Source: Bigelowiella natans CCMP2755 | Lineage: Eukaryota > Cercozoa > Chlorarachniophyceae | Length of the DNA: 32,330 bases | Reading direction: 5' to 3' | Assembly (NCBI GenBank): GCA_000320545.1 | Contig: ADNK01001408.1 | Location: 1 to 32,330, forward strand | Part shown: piece after piece, positions 1 to 11,500 of the stretch | How the letters are laid out: every line of letters begins with the position of its first letter | Position numbering within the stretch: the first letter of the stretch is position 1 | Position numbers and translations under genes: made by a program | Notes under the pieces: generated by a model | What the model saw: the letters and a program-made list of their open reading frames with translations, nothing else | Told to the model about the DNA's origin: nothing | Databases searched by the model: none

Positions 1-1227
1 ATATAGGCATAGATCACAACATGGAGGGGGCTAGGGCGGGTATGTCTGTGAGAGAGCATGGTAGCGATCTCGAGGAGGGAGGCAGATCGGGGGAGGGAAG
101 ACACGACGACGTAGTCGAAGCTGCAGATGATGAGGATGAGGAGGAGGAGCTCAGTGATGCAGAGGAGCCCAGATATAGCGAAATGATGAAGGATCTTGAC
201 CACGCATATGAAGAGTAGTATAAGAACAAGAAGAAGAAGAAGAAGAAGAAGAGGAAGAGGAAAAGGGGAAAGATGAAATCGTTCAGTGTCATCGTTGTTG
301 TCGTTTCGTTTTGATGTGGTTGCGATTCGTCCCTGTGCTTTTCTTTCTGATGATGATGCTGATAATGACGATGATGATGATGATGATGATGATAATGGTG
401 GTGACGATGATGACGATTATGACCTGTAATACAGATATAGACAGCGCCGTAACTTGCCTACCCGTGGACGTGGACGAAGTAATAGAATTGATCATCTTCA
501 CATGACAACAACAACAACAACATCATCATCATCATCATTATTAACATCAGCAAAAACAAGAACATCTCATGATACTTTACCCGAGTGAGGGTTATTTGTT
601 TTGATTCTTTGCGGAACCCCCCCCCCCTTCCCTTTCCTTTGTACGTAAAATAGGCAGCAGCTCGAAACTGGCTCTGGATCCTGACGAAATTGTTCCTGGG
701 GAAGATGAGTTCAACCTGTAATTTCATAATTATAATTATTTATGCTTACTTGCTACCTTTTTCCCGCAACGCAATTTAAATTGCTACTACACTACTATCG
801 ACATCCTTTTTCTCTCGTCTTGCTGCTTCTTCCATCTCCTTGCTGGTGAAACAGCAGATGTTAATCGGGCTCCTCTCATGTTTATCATTCAGATTGGCTG
901 ACACACGCACGCACTTCAACCCACCAACGAATGACGACGATGACGACGATGATGATGACAACAGCAACAACCCTCTTAATGTCCTCTCTCTCTTCTTTCG
1001 CTCTTTCCCCCACCCCTCCCCCCTCTCTGTCTCTCTGCCTCACACACACACACACGCGCGCGCGCGCGCGCACGCACACACACTCTTGCTCTCACTCTCT
1101 CTATGGCATAGATCATGAATGCATATATGAAGCATATGTAGTAGCGGAGAGCATGTATTTTTTTTTTTTTAAATGAAAGTCCGATCCTCGTGGGTATTGT
1201 TATATTCAGCCGCTTTTCTATTATCTC

Positions 1228-1267
<40 letters not shown>

Positions 1268-3201
1268 TCTCTTCTCTCTTCTCTCTTCTAGGTGGAGATT
1301 GCAGAGAAGAAGGCCGTCACCGAAGACTCGAAAACTCATGCCGCTGCAAGGGTGATGCGAGGATGCTCCGCACTGATGAGAGAAGAGGCAGAAGGGGGCA
1401 GGAGATAGAACCTAAGCACTCAAAAAACAAGATTACATCTTACATATTCTCCTAAGTCATTTTACCGTCACATATGTGTGTACGTGCGTGCACTGGGGGG
1501 GGGGGAACACTCGTTGGTGCTTTCATCACCGATTTACGATTTCATCTCTTCTCCCCTTCCCCCTTTTACCGTTCTCCTCAGGTCTCACGATGGTTCTCAC
1601 GAGACATGTTCGGGATGGAGAGTGAGGAGGAGGAGGAGGAGGATAACGACGACGACGATGACGATGACGATGTGGCTGATCGCCAGCCCGCAGCGAAACG
1701 CAAGAAAGAGGGGGCGAAACGCAAAGAGAAGAAAGATAATGATAATGATGATGATGATGATGATGATAGCAAGGAGGAGGAGGTTGGGGCAGAATCTCAC
1801 CGAAGTAAAGGAAAAGCAGCAGCGGCGGCAGCATCCACTACTGCTTCGACCACAGATGAAGGGGGTTTCTCTTTTGGAGGGTCTACGACACCGTATGCAG
1901 CAGCAGGAGGAAAAGGTAATCTGCGCTTTGCATTATTATCTGGAGAAGGATAGATAAAAACAACAGCAACTCTAACCTGTGTATTCTACTGAACTACTTT
2001 CATTGATTCACAAGACCAATCAATCAATCGGTCGATCAATGCCATTGCTCATTGCTGCTGTTTCTTTGTTTCTTTCTCCCATGATGCAGCATCCTCCTCG
2101 GGCGATAAGAATGGCGGCGTGGACGACGACGATGACGATAGCGGATTCGAAGAGGTTGCGCTGGAGGAGGAATGGTCCTCTGACAGCGATGCTAGAGCGG
2201 AGGTGGGAAAAACACACCTACCGACAGAATGAATAGATCAATCGATCAAGCCTTCAATCGTTCAATCGTTTTGTTGTTGATGATGATGACGACGATGACG
2301 ACGATGGTGGTGGTGCTGGTGGTTGCTTTCTCCCGTTTTTATCCTAACGGGGGACCCTGCTGTTGTCCATGCGACGACGTAGCCGCTGCCGTCATCATTT
2401 CCTCCTCTCCCTCGCAGCACACCCCCGGGAACAAACAGTCCCATCCATCCATCCATCCATTCATCCATCATCTGTGTTTCCTTATCGTTGGTGCCGTTTG
2501 TCCCTTTTTTTTTTCTCACGCACGAGCGCTCCTTCGATGGATATTTCTCCACCTCTCCTCACACTTGATGCAGCATGGCGCTGATCTGTTTCCATGCACA
2601 CAGGCTCTGGCGATGGGCGCGCTGATGCTCCGCAAGAGGAGCAGGAACAAGATGATCAACGACGCATACAACCGCTACTCGTGGAACGACACCGAAGATG
2701 CTCCTGAGTGGTTCCGCAACGAGGAGGCAGAGTAAGCCCCAATACCCACATCATGACCCCCACAGCATCATGATAATAGTACGTTAGTAGGATACTTGGA
2801 TTTTTTGTGTTTTGCTAACCCCCCCTCCTTCCTCTTCTGCCTAGTAACATCTGTCCGTAATTTCAATGTCCTCCTCCGCTGAATCCCCATCTCTCGCTGC
2901 TTGCTCCATGCTTTCGATATCTTCTGATAGCTTTGGTCCCCATGCTTTCATCGTTTGCAAAGCTTTACGTGTTGTGTTGTTGTTGTTGTTGTTGTTGTTG
3001 CCGTCATTACTGCAGTGGCCAATCTTTCTTGCATACGTTGCTAATGTCTGCTGTACCTCCCCCCCCTCCTCCCTCTTTCCCCTTTCCCCTCCCACATACT
3101 TGCTTTCTCTCAGATACAATGTACGGATCTTGCCTGTGACGAGGGAGCAAGTGCAGGAAGGTAGATCACACCAATAGACGATACATGCGAACGTCCACAT
3201 A

Positions 3202-3275
<74 letters not shown>

Positions 3276-4196
3276 ATAAATACACTCCTTCAAATAATTC
3301 TCTGCTTTCGTCTAAGCTCGGGCACAGCTAACTGCGATCAATGCAAAGCCGATGAAGAAGGTGATGGCAGATATCTTCTCTTTCTTATGTTTCATGACGA
3401 CATGCCACTTGCTTCCCTAATATTTAACCTCCCCCCTCCCCCCCATGAACTTATTAGTTTTGCAATGGTTGACATGCGCGAGCCCGTTGCAATTTGTTGA
3501 TGATATTGTTCGCCAAGTCTTCGTCCTTGCTCTGCGTTGTCTTATATCGTGCTATATCATCATCCTTGAAATTATGGAAATCATGCCGAAGTTAGTAGTC
3601 GATTTGATTCGAGTGGTAAAAATAGTAGTGAATAAATCTTACCATACCCGTGACCCAATCATCCTCCTTGTCATTATCATCATCACAGGTCGCAGAGGCG
3701 CGATACCGAAAGAAGGTGCAAGCGATGAAAAAGATGAAGAAGGCCACGCAAAAGGCCGAGGGCATCATGAACGATTCGTCCGTCCCAGATGGGGAGAAGA
3801 TCAAGGGCATTGAAAAGGTGATAAAGAATGCCGCGAAGAGGAAGAAGAAGGACAGGATTTACGTCGTCAGCAAGCGAGGAATTGGCGGTAATAGTAACAG
3901 TAGCAGCAGCAATTGTAGCCGTGTTATTGTTGTTGTTGTTGTTGTTGTTATTGTTCTGCCGTTGTATTATAATGAGAAGCCCAAATTCCCTAACCCTATC
4001 ATTGATTAGAATTTTTATGCACATCCTTACAGGGAAAGAGCAGACGCGACAGGCAATTCGCTCAGCCAAGAAGAAGGGGGGGAGGGTAAAGCTTGTCGAC
4101 AAACGGATGAGGGCCGATACATACCGTGCAAAGCAAAGAGCTAAGAAAGGGGGCGGGAAAAAGAAGGGTGGAGGCTCGCGAAAAAGAAAACGATAG
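1..4196 (+). CDS. SPB1: SPB1/FTSJ3-type rRNA 2'-O-methyltransferase, C-terminal part (5' end outside window)
   Basis: This family methylates 2'-O-ribose in pre-rRNA in the nucleolus during large-subunit assembly. The FtsJ catalytic domain must lie upstream of the window. Exons by my reading: <1-285 (with an in-frame TAG at 216-218), 654-717, 893-980, 1292-1351, 1582-1915, 2090-2202, 2604-2731, 3114-3160, 3317-3360, 3689-3887, 4033-4196. Junction phases agree at every step. Family landmarks appear in order: an acidic linker with RYSEMMKDLDHAYEE, LDPDEIVPG, NNPLN-VEIAEKKAV, RWFSRDMFG, DDSGFEEVALEEE, then the Spb1_C domain with NDAYNRYSWND, APEWFRNEE, RILPVTREQV, INAKPMKK-VAEAR and YVVSKRG, ending in a basic tail (RKRKR) before TAG. 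Exon lengths reproduce the spacing of human FTSJ3. The donors after 285 and 980 are weak, so the first two or three exons are the least certain part. Identity is very secure from the C-terminal domain. Confidence 0.9.
350..423 (+). repeat. GAT/GAC trinucleotide-rich tract
   Basis: Imperfect (GAT)n/(GAC)n lies in what I model as the first SPB1 intron (286-653). One frame reads as poly-Asp, so an extra acidic exon cannot be fully excluded, but no AG acceptor precedes it closely. Confidence 0.75.
506..540 (+). repeat. (CAA)n(CAT)n compound microsatellite
   Basis: Five CAA units run directly into about six CAT units, inside the modelled SPB1 intron 286-653. Confidence 0.85.
1040..1083 (+). repeat. 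(CA)n(CG)n compound microsatellite
   Basis: Alternating purine-pyrimidine tract in SPB1 intron 981-1291: CA repeats run into CG repeats and back to CA. Such sequence can adopt Z-DNA. Confidence 0.85.
1225..1290 (+). repeat. (TC)n tract before a splice acceptor
   Basis: A long, almost pure TC stretch ends in TTCTAG, directly abutting the exon at 1292. It doubles as an extended polypyrimidine tract. Confidence 0.85.
2441..2469 (+). repeat. (CCAT)n microsatellite
   Basis: About six CCAT units with one mismatch, inside SPB1 intron 2203-2603. Confidence 0.85.
2975..3000 (+). repeat. (GTT)n microsatellite
   Basis: GTT repeat in SPB1 intron 2732-3113. The same motif recurs at 3922-3955 in the last intron. 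Confidence 0.85.
3202..3274 (+). repeat. (CT)n(GT)n compound microsatellite
   Basis: An almost pure CT run switches at about 3240 to an uninterrupted GT run. It fills nearly half of the 156-base SPB1 intron 3161-3316 and lies about 40 bases before the acceptor. Confidence 0.9.
3922..3955 (+). repeat. (GTT)n microsatellite
   Basis: GTT repeat with flanking GTTATT units in the last SPB1 intron (3888-4032). Confidence 0.8.
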
Positions 4197-4975
4197 TATA
4201 GAGATAATCTAGATAATGACTACGTTGAAAATAGAATTATGTGCTTAATGCATACACGGAGAAGCTTTTCTGTGACGTTGGCATGCTAGCATGCCGCACG
4301 CGCATTATTGTTAGCGTGTGTATCTGTGTATCTGTTTCAATTGTCAGTCGTTCATTGCATTGTAGTCGTACAATTACGCCTGCGCGCGCGTCGGTGGACG
4401 TCCTAAATATTTCTGACATTAACGTATAGCCGCACTAGCGCATACCAAACGAATGTCTATAGAAGTGCACGAAGGGACTTGCGCTCGTGTACTACTCGCA
4501 TGCTCGCGCCATCTAGCTAGCTATATGCTATCTAGCATGCATGCAAGCTTATTATTATTCGAAGACAATATGCCAATCATGCAAGCAAGCATACCAGCAT
4601 AGCATACAGCACACAATCGCAGAGCGTCGCACATAATTTGCAGTGCTGTCACCACCACTTTGCGCACAGCTACATCAGGATCGATGGCGATTGAAGATAT
4701 TGAATACGCAAATTACATCCGTCTATCTCATCCATTTATAGCAGTACGTCGCACTACATAGGTGCTTTATTCATATGCGCGACGCGCAAATAATTGCCAT
4801 CCAATGCAATGGAATATCTGAAATGTAGTGCCATACATGTACAATACAATATAGCGCGATTATCACAGTAGGACTCCGGTAATCGATATTGTTCTGCCAG
4901 CAGAATAAATATTTATCACATGATGTTGTGCGCAAAAGGTAGATTAGTATCAATATCCGACGATGCTGCCAGCGA
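4197..4975. other. Convergent 3' spacer between SPB1 and TPR
   Basis: No gene is supported here. The spacer is rich in GCATGC, GCTAGC and TGCATGCA words. It holds a perfect 16-base palindrome at 4280-4295 and a run of CTAGCTAG/GCATGCATGC near 4511-4552. On the minus strand an AATAAA lies at 4766-4771, about 205 bases past the TPR stop, and could be its polyadenylation signal (inference). Confidence 0.6.
4280..4295. repeat. Perfect 16-base palindrome
   Basis: GGCATGCTAGCATGCC equals its own reverse complement. It lies 84 bases after the SPB1 stop codon. Confidence 0.9.
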
Positions 4976-7347
4976 CTATGCTGCTACGTCGTTTGCGGTG
5001 TTGTCGTCCTCAGTTGGTGCTGCGTGATCAGTGGTAAGGGCTGCGGGTGCTGCCACCTCCTCTGTTTCACCAGAATCATCAGCAGTGCCTTCAGTTGTAG
5101 TTGCCGCTATCGTTGCCGTCGTCTCCTGCTTCTGTTGATCAGTTGTTCCTTCTCCCCCCTCCCCCTCTCCAACTACTTGTATTTCTTCTGCTGCATCGTC
5201 GTCTTGCTCCTCCTCTTGATGGTCCTCTTGCTCCTTAGCATCTGCTACTGCTGCTGTAACAGCTTTGACGTCGTCTTCCAAGCTTTCTTCTTCTTCCCTT
5301 TCTCCCACCACTTGATCCTGCTGCTCCCCCCCCGCCCCCTCTCCCTCCTCCTCCTCCTCCTCATCGTCCTCTTGGATATCAGTCGCAGCATCTGCAATAT
5401 CATCAGCTGGTTGCTGCTTTCCTTCTTCTTCGTTGATGTTCAGAGCAACGGTGGTGGTGGTTGTTGAGATTGCGGCTTCATCCTCAATTACTTCTCCTCC
5501 TCCCATTTCTTCAGCTGCTGCTTCGTTCTCTACTTGATCGAGATCTTGATCCCCATCCTCCTCCGCAGCTGCTGCAGCAGCACTATCATCAACACCATCT
5601 TCCATCTTATTATTATGATCATTCTCTGTCGCTGGAACCACTTCCTCCATCGCATCCTCGACAAGCATCTCCCCCTTTTCTTCTTCTTCTTCTTCTTCTT
5701 CTTCCTTTTGTTCTTTCTCTTCAGTGTTGCTGTTATTATTATTATTGCCGCTTTTGTGACCTACATCCTGGGCTGCTGCTTCTGCTGCTTCTTCCTCCTC
5801 CTCCTCATCTTCAGGTTGCTGCCTTTGCTGCGCCTGAGAGACATCTTGGTCTTCTTCGTTCTCTACCCTTCCTCCTCCTCCTCCTTCCTCATCATCTTCC
5901 ATCTCGTCAGCGTCGTCAGCATCAACAGCAGCAGCTACTACTACGCCGTCTTCTTCTTCCGCTGTTTGGGTAGTGTCGACAACAGTTGTTTCTGCTGCTG
6001 CTGCTGCCCCTGCAGGAGGCTCCTCCTCCTTTGCTTCATCTGGATCTTCTCTTCCTCCTTCATCATCATCTTCGACCATTGCAGCAGCAGCATCCATAGT
6101 AGCCTCTTCTTTCACTTCCTCCTCTTCCATCATCGCAGATGATGATGCTGCCTCTGCTGCCGATTGATCTTGGAGAGGTGCTGCTGCTGCTGGAGACTTG
6201 GTCTCCTCCTCCTCAACTTCTGCAGCAGCAGGCTCCTCAGCGACTCTCTCAGCAGCAGCAGCCTCCTCGGCAGCCTTTTTAGCAGCAGCTTCTTCAGCAG
6301 CCTTCTTAGCAGCAGCAGCAGCAGCAGCAGCTTCTTTCTTCTTTAGAGCCGCCTGCTGTGCCGCCAAGAGCTTAGCCTTTTTAGCAGCAGCTTCCTCAGC
6401 AGCCTTTTTAGCAGCGGCAGCAGCAGCAGCAGCTTTCTTCTTAAGAGCCGCCTGCCGTGCCGCCAAGAGCTTCTTCTTAACTTCGATCTCCCTCTTGGCA
6501 GCCTCCGCCGCTTTTTTCTTTCTCTCCTCTTCCGCCGCCGCTTTCTCTTCGCGCTTCTTTCTCGCTGCTGCTGCCTCAGCAGCTTCGGCCGCTCTCTGGG
6601 CCTCTTCGTTTTTCCGTGCTTCCTCGGCCTCCTTTTTCTTCCTAACAAGCAACTCTAGTTTGCGCCTCGCATCTTCTTCAGCTGCTGCCGTAGTAGTAGC
6701 AGCTGTCGTCTTGGAGTCTACTACCTCCATTGATGATGATGATAATGATGATGCTGATACTAACGGTGATGATTTCTCAGGCGGTGCGACAGCCTTCCTC
6801 TTTGCCATTGACAACGACGAAGCGGCACCCATGTCTACAGGGCGATCGCGCTTCTTTAAGTTGGGACGAATCGCCGCTATGGTAGCAGTTGTGTTCGTTG
6901 CGGAAGGAGTAGTAATTGTTGTTGGAGGAGAAGAAGAGGAAGCAGTTGTAAGCAGCGGACTGCTTACTGGTGCTGCTGCTGGAATGGTTGGGGTACGATC
7001 TATGATCAAGGACCTTTTCCTTCTCGTTGCAGACTTCTGCTCTTGCCCACCGCTGCCACCACTTTTACCATCCCCAACAACGGTAGTTGTAGTAGTAGTA
7101 GCAGCAGTAGCAGCAGTAGCAGTACCTGTGCCAGGAGAGGCTCTCATTCGTTTCCTTTTGTTGGCAGTGCTGGCGCTGGCCGATGAACCAGCAGATGCTG
7201 TTGGCGTGGAGGAAGAAGAAGCTTCTGGTATCATCATCTTCTTCCTTTTAGCAGCACCAACACCAACAGCAGCAGCAGCAGCCGAGGGAGTCTTCTTCGT
7301 GGTGGTGGTGGTTATGGCGGCGGCACTAGGCACAGCTGCACTGTTTG

Positions 7348-7381
<34 letters not shown>

Positions 7382-8562
7382 ATTTCTCTTCAGTTCAGGA
7401 TACAGTTTTTTCCTATACATGCTCGCTTGATCATGTGCGATCTTCACGTTGGCCTCGGCCGTCTTGAGTTTCGCCTGGAGCGCCTTCTTGGTGTCCTCAT
7501 GCTTCTTTTTCTCTCCCTTGAGGAGGAAGTTGGTCGTTTTCAGCTTTGTCAGGTAGGTCTTGACCTTTGCTGTCTCGGTCTTGAGTTTCTCCTTAAGCTC
7601 TTGCTCGGCGCGCTTGGAGTTCGATTGCATCTCAGTGAAGCTTTTACGGGCGCTAGCAAGACACCTGAGCAGCTTCCTGTTGGACGTAGTCACAGCGTCC
7701 GTGGCTTTGTCGGATTTCTTGAGCTTCTCCACGGATACTTTGGCCTCCTTGAACTTGCTCTCGAACTTCTTAGACCTATTTTTCCAGCCGTGTGCCGCTT
7801 TCCTCAGCGATTCGCTGGTCTCCTTCTCCTTCGCCAGCACAGCCTGCACCTCTGTAACCTTGGCGGCAAGGTCGTCCTTCTCCTTCTCGGCTTTCTTCGT
7901 CTCATCGTCTTTGTCAGCGAGCTCCTGCGAGGCCCGTTCGGCCTGGAGCTTGGCCTCTGCCTTGAATCTCTCGTGCTCCTGCTTGAGATTCTCGTGCACC
8001 TGCTTGTCCACCATCTGGTACTTATCCAGCAGCTGACGGTTCCTCTCCTTCCAGAACTCCACGTCCTGGAGAAGGGACTTCTTCTCGGAACGGAGCACAT
8101 CGATCTGTCCTTTGCAGTGCATGTTGTCCTTGCGAAGGGGCTCCACCTCCCCCTCTAGCCGTTTCCATTTCGATTCGAACGACTCGAGCCGCTTCTTGTA
8201 CTTCTCGGCGTCGGTGCGCAGCATCATGTTGCTCTCCTTGAGCAGCCGCTCGCTCATCACCAACTCCAGCTGCTTGGCGTGCTCCTCGGCGTTGTACACG
8301 TTCGTCTGCGAGGATGCGCGGTTTTTGAGCTCCTCCCTCGCCTCCTCCAGCGCCTTTAATTGATTCTCATACTTCCTCTCAAACATCGCGGCTTTTTGGA
8401 TCTCGCTCTTTAGCTTGAGAGATACCTGATCTTTTGACATTCTAGCGAGGCTGAGGAGCTCTCGCAGCTCCAAGATGGTCTTCTTGCTGCTTTCAGCTCC
8501 CGTGATCAAATTGGGGGAAGTAGAAGGGGTTGCTATTGATGCCTCAGGCAGTCCGCTACTAA

Positions 8563-8594
<32 letters not shown>

Positions 8595-11500
8595 AGGCTT
8601 TGGATCTCGCGATTTATCACTTCCATTTGCGACTCTAACAGCTCATTCTCCCTACGCGATGCTTCTAGCTTCGCTTCGAACCCATGGCGCTCGGCCTCCA
8701 TGGCAGCCTCAGCTTTCTTCACCTCTTCTTTTGATTCCACCAGCTTTGCCTCCCACTCTTTTGCGACCGCCTCTGCCTTCTCCTTCTCCACGCACATGAG
8801 CTCTAGCTGGGCTTTTGTTTCGTTAAGACGCTTATTCTGCTCCACGTGCATCACCAGTTCGCGTTCGTAGCCTTCGTGGGACTCCTGAGCCATCTTCTTG
8901 AATTGTATAGACTCCGCCTTGAATTTGTTCATGTTGTCCTCCACAGTTTTCAGCATCGCTTGCGCAGAGTCTCTGGCGCTCAGAGCCTCACCCATCTCCT
9001 GTTTGGTCTTCTTCTCGAGCTCCGAGAGCTTATCCTTGAGGTTTTCGACTTCTCGGTCACTGTTGCGACAGTGAGCCGTCAGCTCTTCGACTCGCTTCGC
9101 CAGTGCGCTGTTCTGACCCTTGCTCTCCTCCAGCAGCCTAGCAGCCGTGCTGCGCTCCTCGTCGCGGTCCTTGGTGTAGTCTTGGAGTAGGGCATCAGCC
9201 TTCGAGGCCATTTGCTTGAATTTCTCAGTGTTCGCCTTTGAGTCGGTCAGTGCTGTATTGATGAGCTTGATCTCGTCGTTCGCCTGCTTCAGGTCCTCCT
9301 CGAGCTGGTGCCGCCTCTTAGCCTCGGGGTCCCCGCTTAGCATGCTCTTCCGCAGCTCTCGCTCGTCGTGCACCTCCTGCTGCGATTTTTTAAGTTCCTC
9401 CCGCAGCTTGGGGAGGTCAGCACGCAGCTTTTCGATCTCATGCTCCGCCTTGAGTCGGGCCTTGTCGGCTTCGTAGAACTTGGATTTGGAGGAGGCAGCT
9501 TCCGCAAGGTGAGCCTCTACTCGCCTGCGCAGTGCCTCTACCTCCAAGCTCTTGTTCCTGAGCTTGCTATCCATTTCGACTCGCTCTCGCTCATGCCTTG
9601 CTTTATGCTTCTCCAGCTCCGCAATGGCCTCCTGCTTCTCTTTGATGACCCCGCGATGGCTAGCCTCGGCCGTTTTTCGAAGGCTCGCTCGCATTTCTGC
9701 GAGGGTGTCCATCAAAGCGGCGGACTTGTGTTTTTCTCCGACGAGGCGAGCATTCTCTTCAATCAGTCGGGCCTCACTCTTCCGCAAGAGTTTAACTTCG
9801 GCTTCAACCTGACACCGAATAAAGAATCAAACATGGTGTAGAGACGCAGAATAAGGATAATAATAGGGATGACGATGATGTTCTCTCAGCCGTTACAACA
9901 GCATAAGGTGGGATGAAAATTTAAGGAGGAGGATGACAAAAAGGGGAAGCTCCAGATGAAAAATAAAGGAGTTGAAACATACCTTCCTGTACGACGCGCC
10001 CTGCTCCATCATACGATCTTTCTCCTCTCGAATTGTTCCCTTGAGATGCTGTATGCGTTCTTGATGCTGCATAAGCGATGCACTGAGGCCTGAGTTTCGC
10101 TTACGAAGCTCGTCAAGCTCTTTCCGGATCCTGTCGACCTCGCCGTTGAGCTTGTCGTAGCGTTCAGAACTGTATTTGGCGTCAAGTTCGGCACGGGTGA
10201 GACTGTGGCGAAGATGGGAATTGTCCTTCTTGAGGCTGTCGATGGAACTGTTCAGCTGCACTTCAACAAGGTTCTTCTCCGTTACGTACCGATCATACTT
10301 CGTTTTGAGATCGGTAAACTCTTTGCTCATCATCACATTGGCAGCAGAGGTCGAAGCCGCTGCTATAGTAACGGTGGTAGAAGGAGCAGCATTCGTTATC
10401 GCCTTTTGGTCTCTAGAGGAGAATCTGGCGTTATTACCGTTCGTGAGGGCTTCAAGCTTCGACATCAAGTGCTCACCCTGTTGATCTTTCGCTTTTATTT
10501 GTGTTTGGTATGTCTTGACCTGGTTCTTGAGCTCATAAATCAACGTATGCATATCCTTCATTCGAGACGATTCGACAGTGGTCTTCTCACGCTCCATTTT
10601 TTCACAGCGTTTTTGCAGCAGTCGCACCACGGCCATTGTTCGAATATACTGGCTGTACAGCTGCTCGACGCTGTTGAAAGTCACCAGTTCTTTGGTGACG
10701 ACATCTGTGTGGGTTTTTCGTCCAATGACACCAGATGGCCTGGCGGCTTCCTGTTTGTCGAGTAGCAATGTATTTTGCTGGAAAAGGTCGTTGAGTTTGG
10801 CATTCAAATCTGTTCTTTCTTTAGCCAACTTTTGATTCTGCTCCTTTAGTCGTAAGGCGTACGCCTTCTCCCGATCGTTTTCGGTAATGACGTCGTGAAG
10901 CTTGGCACTAAGCTCCTTATTCGCTTGAGCCATTCGATCAAACTGGGATTTCTGTTGTTGTAGGAGCGGGTCTCTTCGTTGCATATCCCGTTGGATAGTC
11001 TTGAGGTACTTTTTAAGCCGTATGTTCTCAATCTTCAATTCCTGGCTCTGTGTGTGCAGCTCAATGAGCTTGATCTCTTTCTGTGTCGCGCTGAGCCGTC
11101 CGCCTTGGAGTTCCAGACGGGATTTCAGCTGCGTTTCAGACTGTTTCAGGCGTGCAATCTCTCTTTCTGCAGTTTTGACCTTTTCGTCGAGACTTCTGTT
11201 GGCTCTCTTCAACTGGGTCTCCCGAACACTGAACATCTTGGACTCTGACTTTGATTTCTCTTCCATACTCCGGATTGTCTTCTCATGCACGAGGACCTTT
11301 TTCCTCTCGCGAGCGAGCGACTCCTCGAATGACTTTGCAAGCTCAGACTTGGTTGCGAGCCCGGCCTCGAGGTCGCGCACTGCGCTGGCATGCTCGGCTT
11401 CCATCTTGCGCCTCTGCTCAGTGGAAGATTCGAGTTCTCCAGCTAGCTTGTTCTTATGCTTACGAGACACGGTTAATTGATTACGGAGCATCTCGTTCTC

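Noticed and set aside
216-218. Variant genetic code with TAG as a sense codon
   Set aside because: TAG terminates SPB1 itself (4194-4196) and TPR; TAA and TGA also end genes in this window.
840-1118. 92-codon plus-strand frame as a gene
   Set aside because: Only 893-980 is an SPB1 exon; the rest is intron, including the CA/CG microsatellite.
5461-6142. Overlapping Leu/His- and Phe/Ser-rich frames on the plus strand
   Set aside because: Same cause: antisense of the acidic TPR tail (GAG/GAA/GCA codons).
6198-7382. 394-codon open frame on the plus strand
   Set aside because: Antisense of the TPR low-complexity tail. It is Ala/Ser/Val/Phe-rich because poly-Ala, Lys and Gln codons read that way in reverse; no domain.
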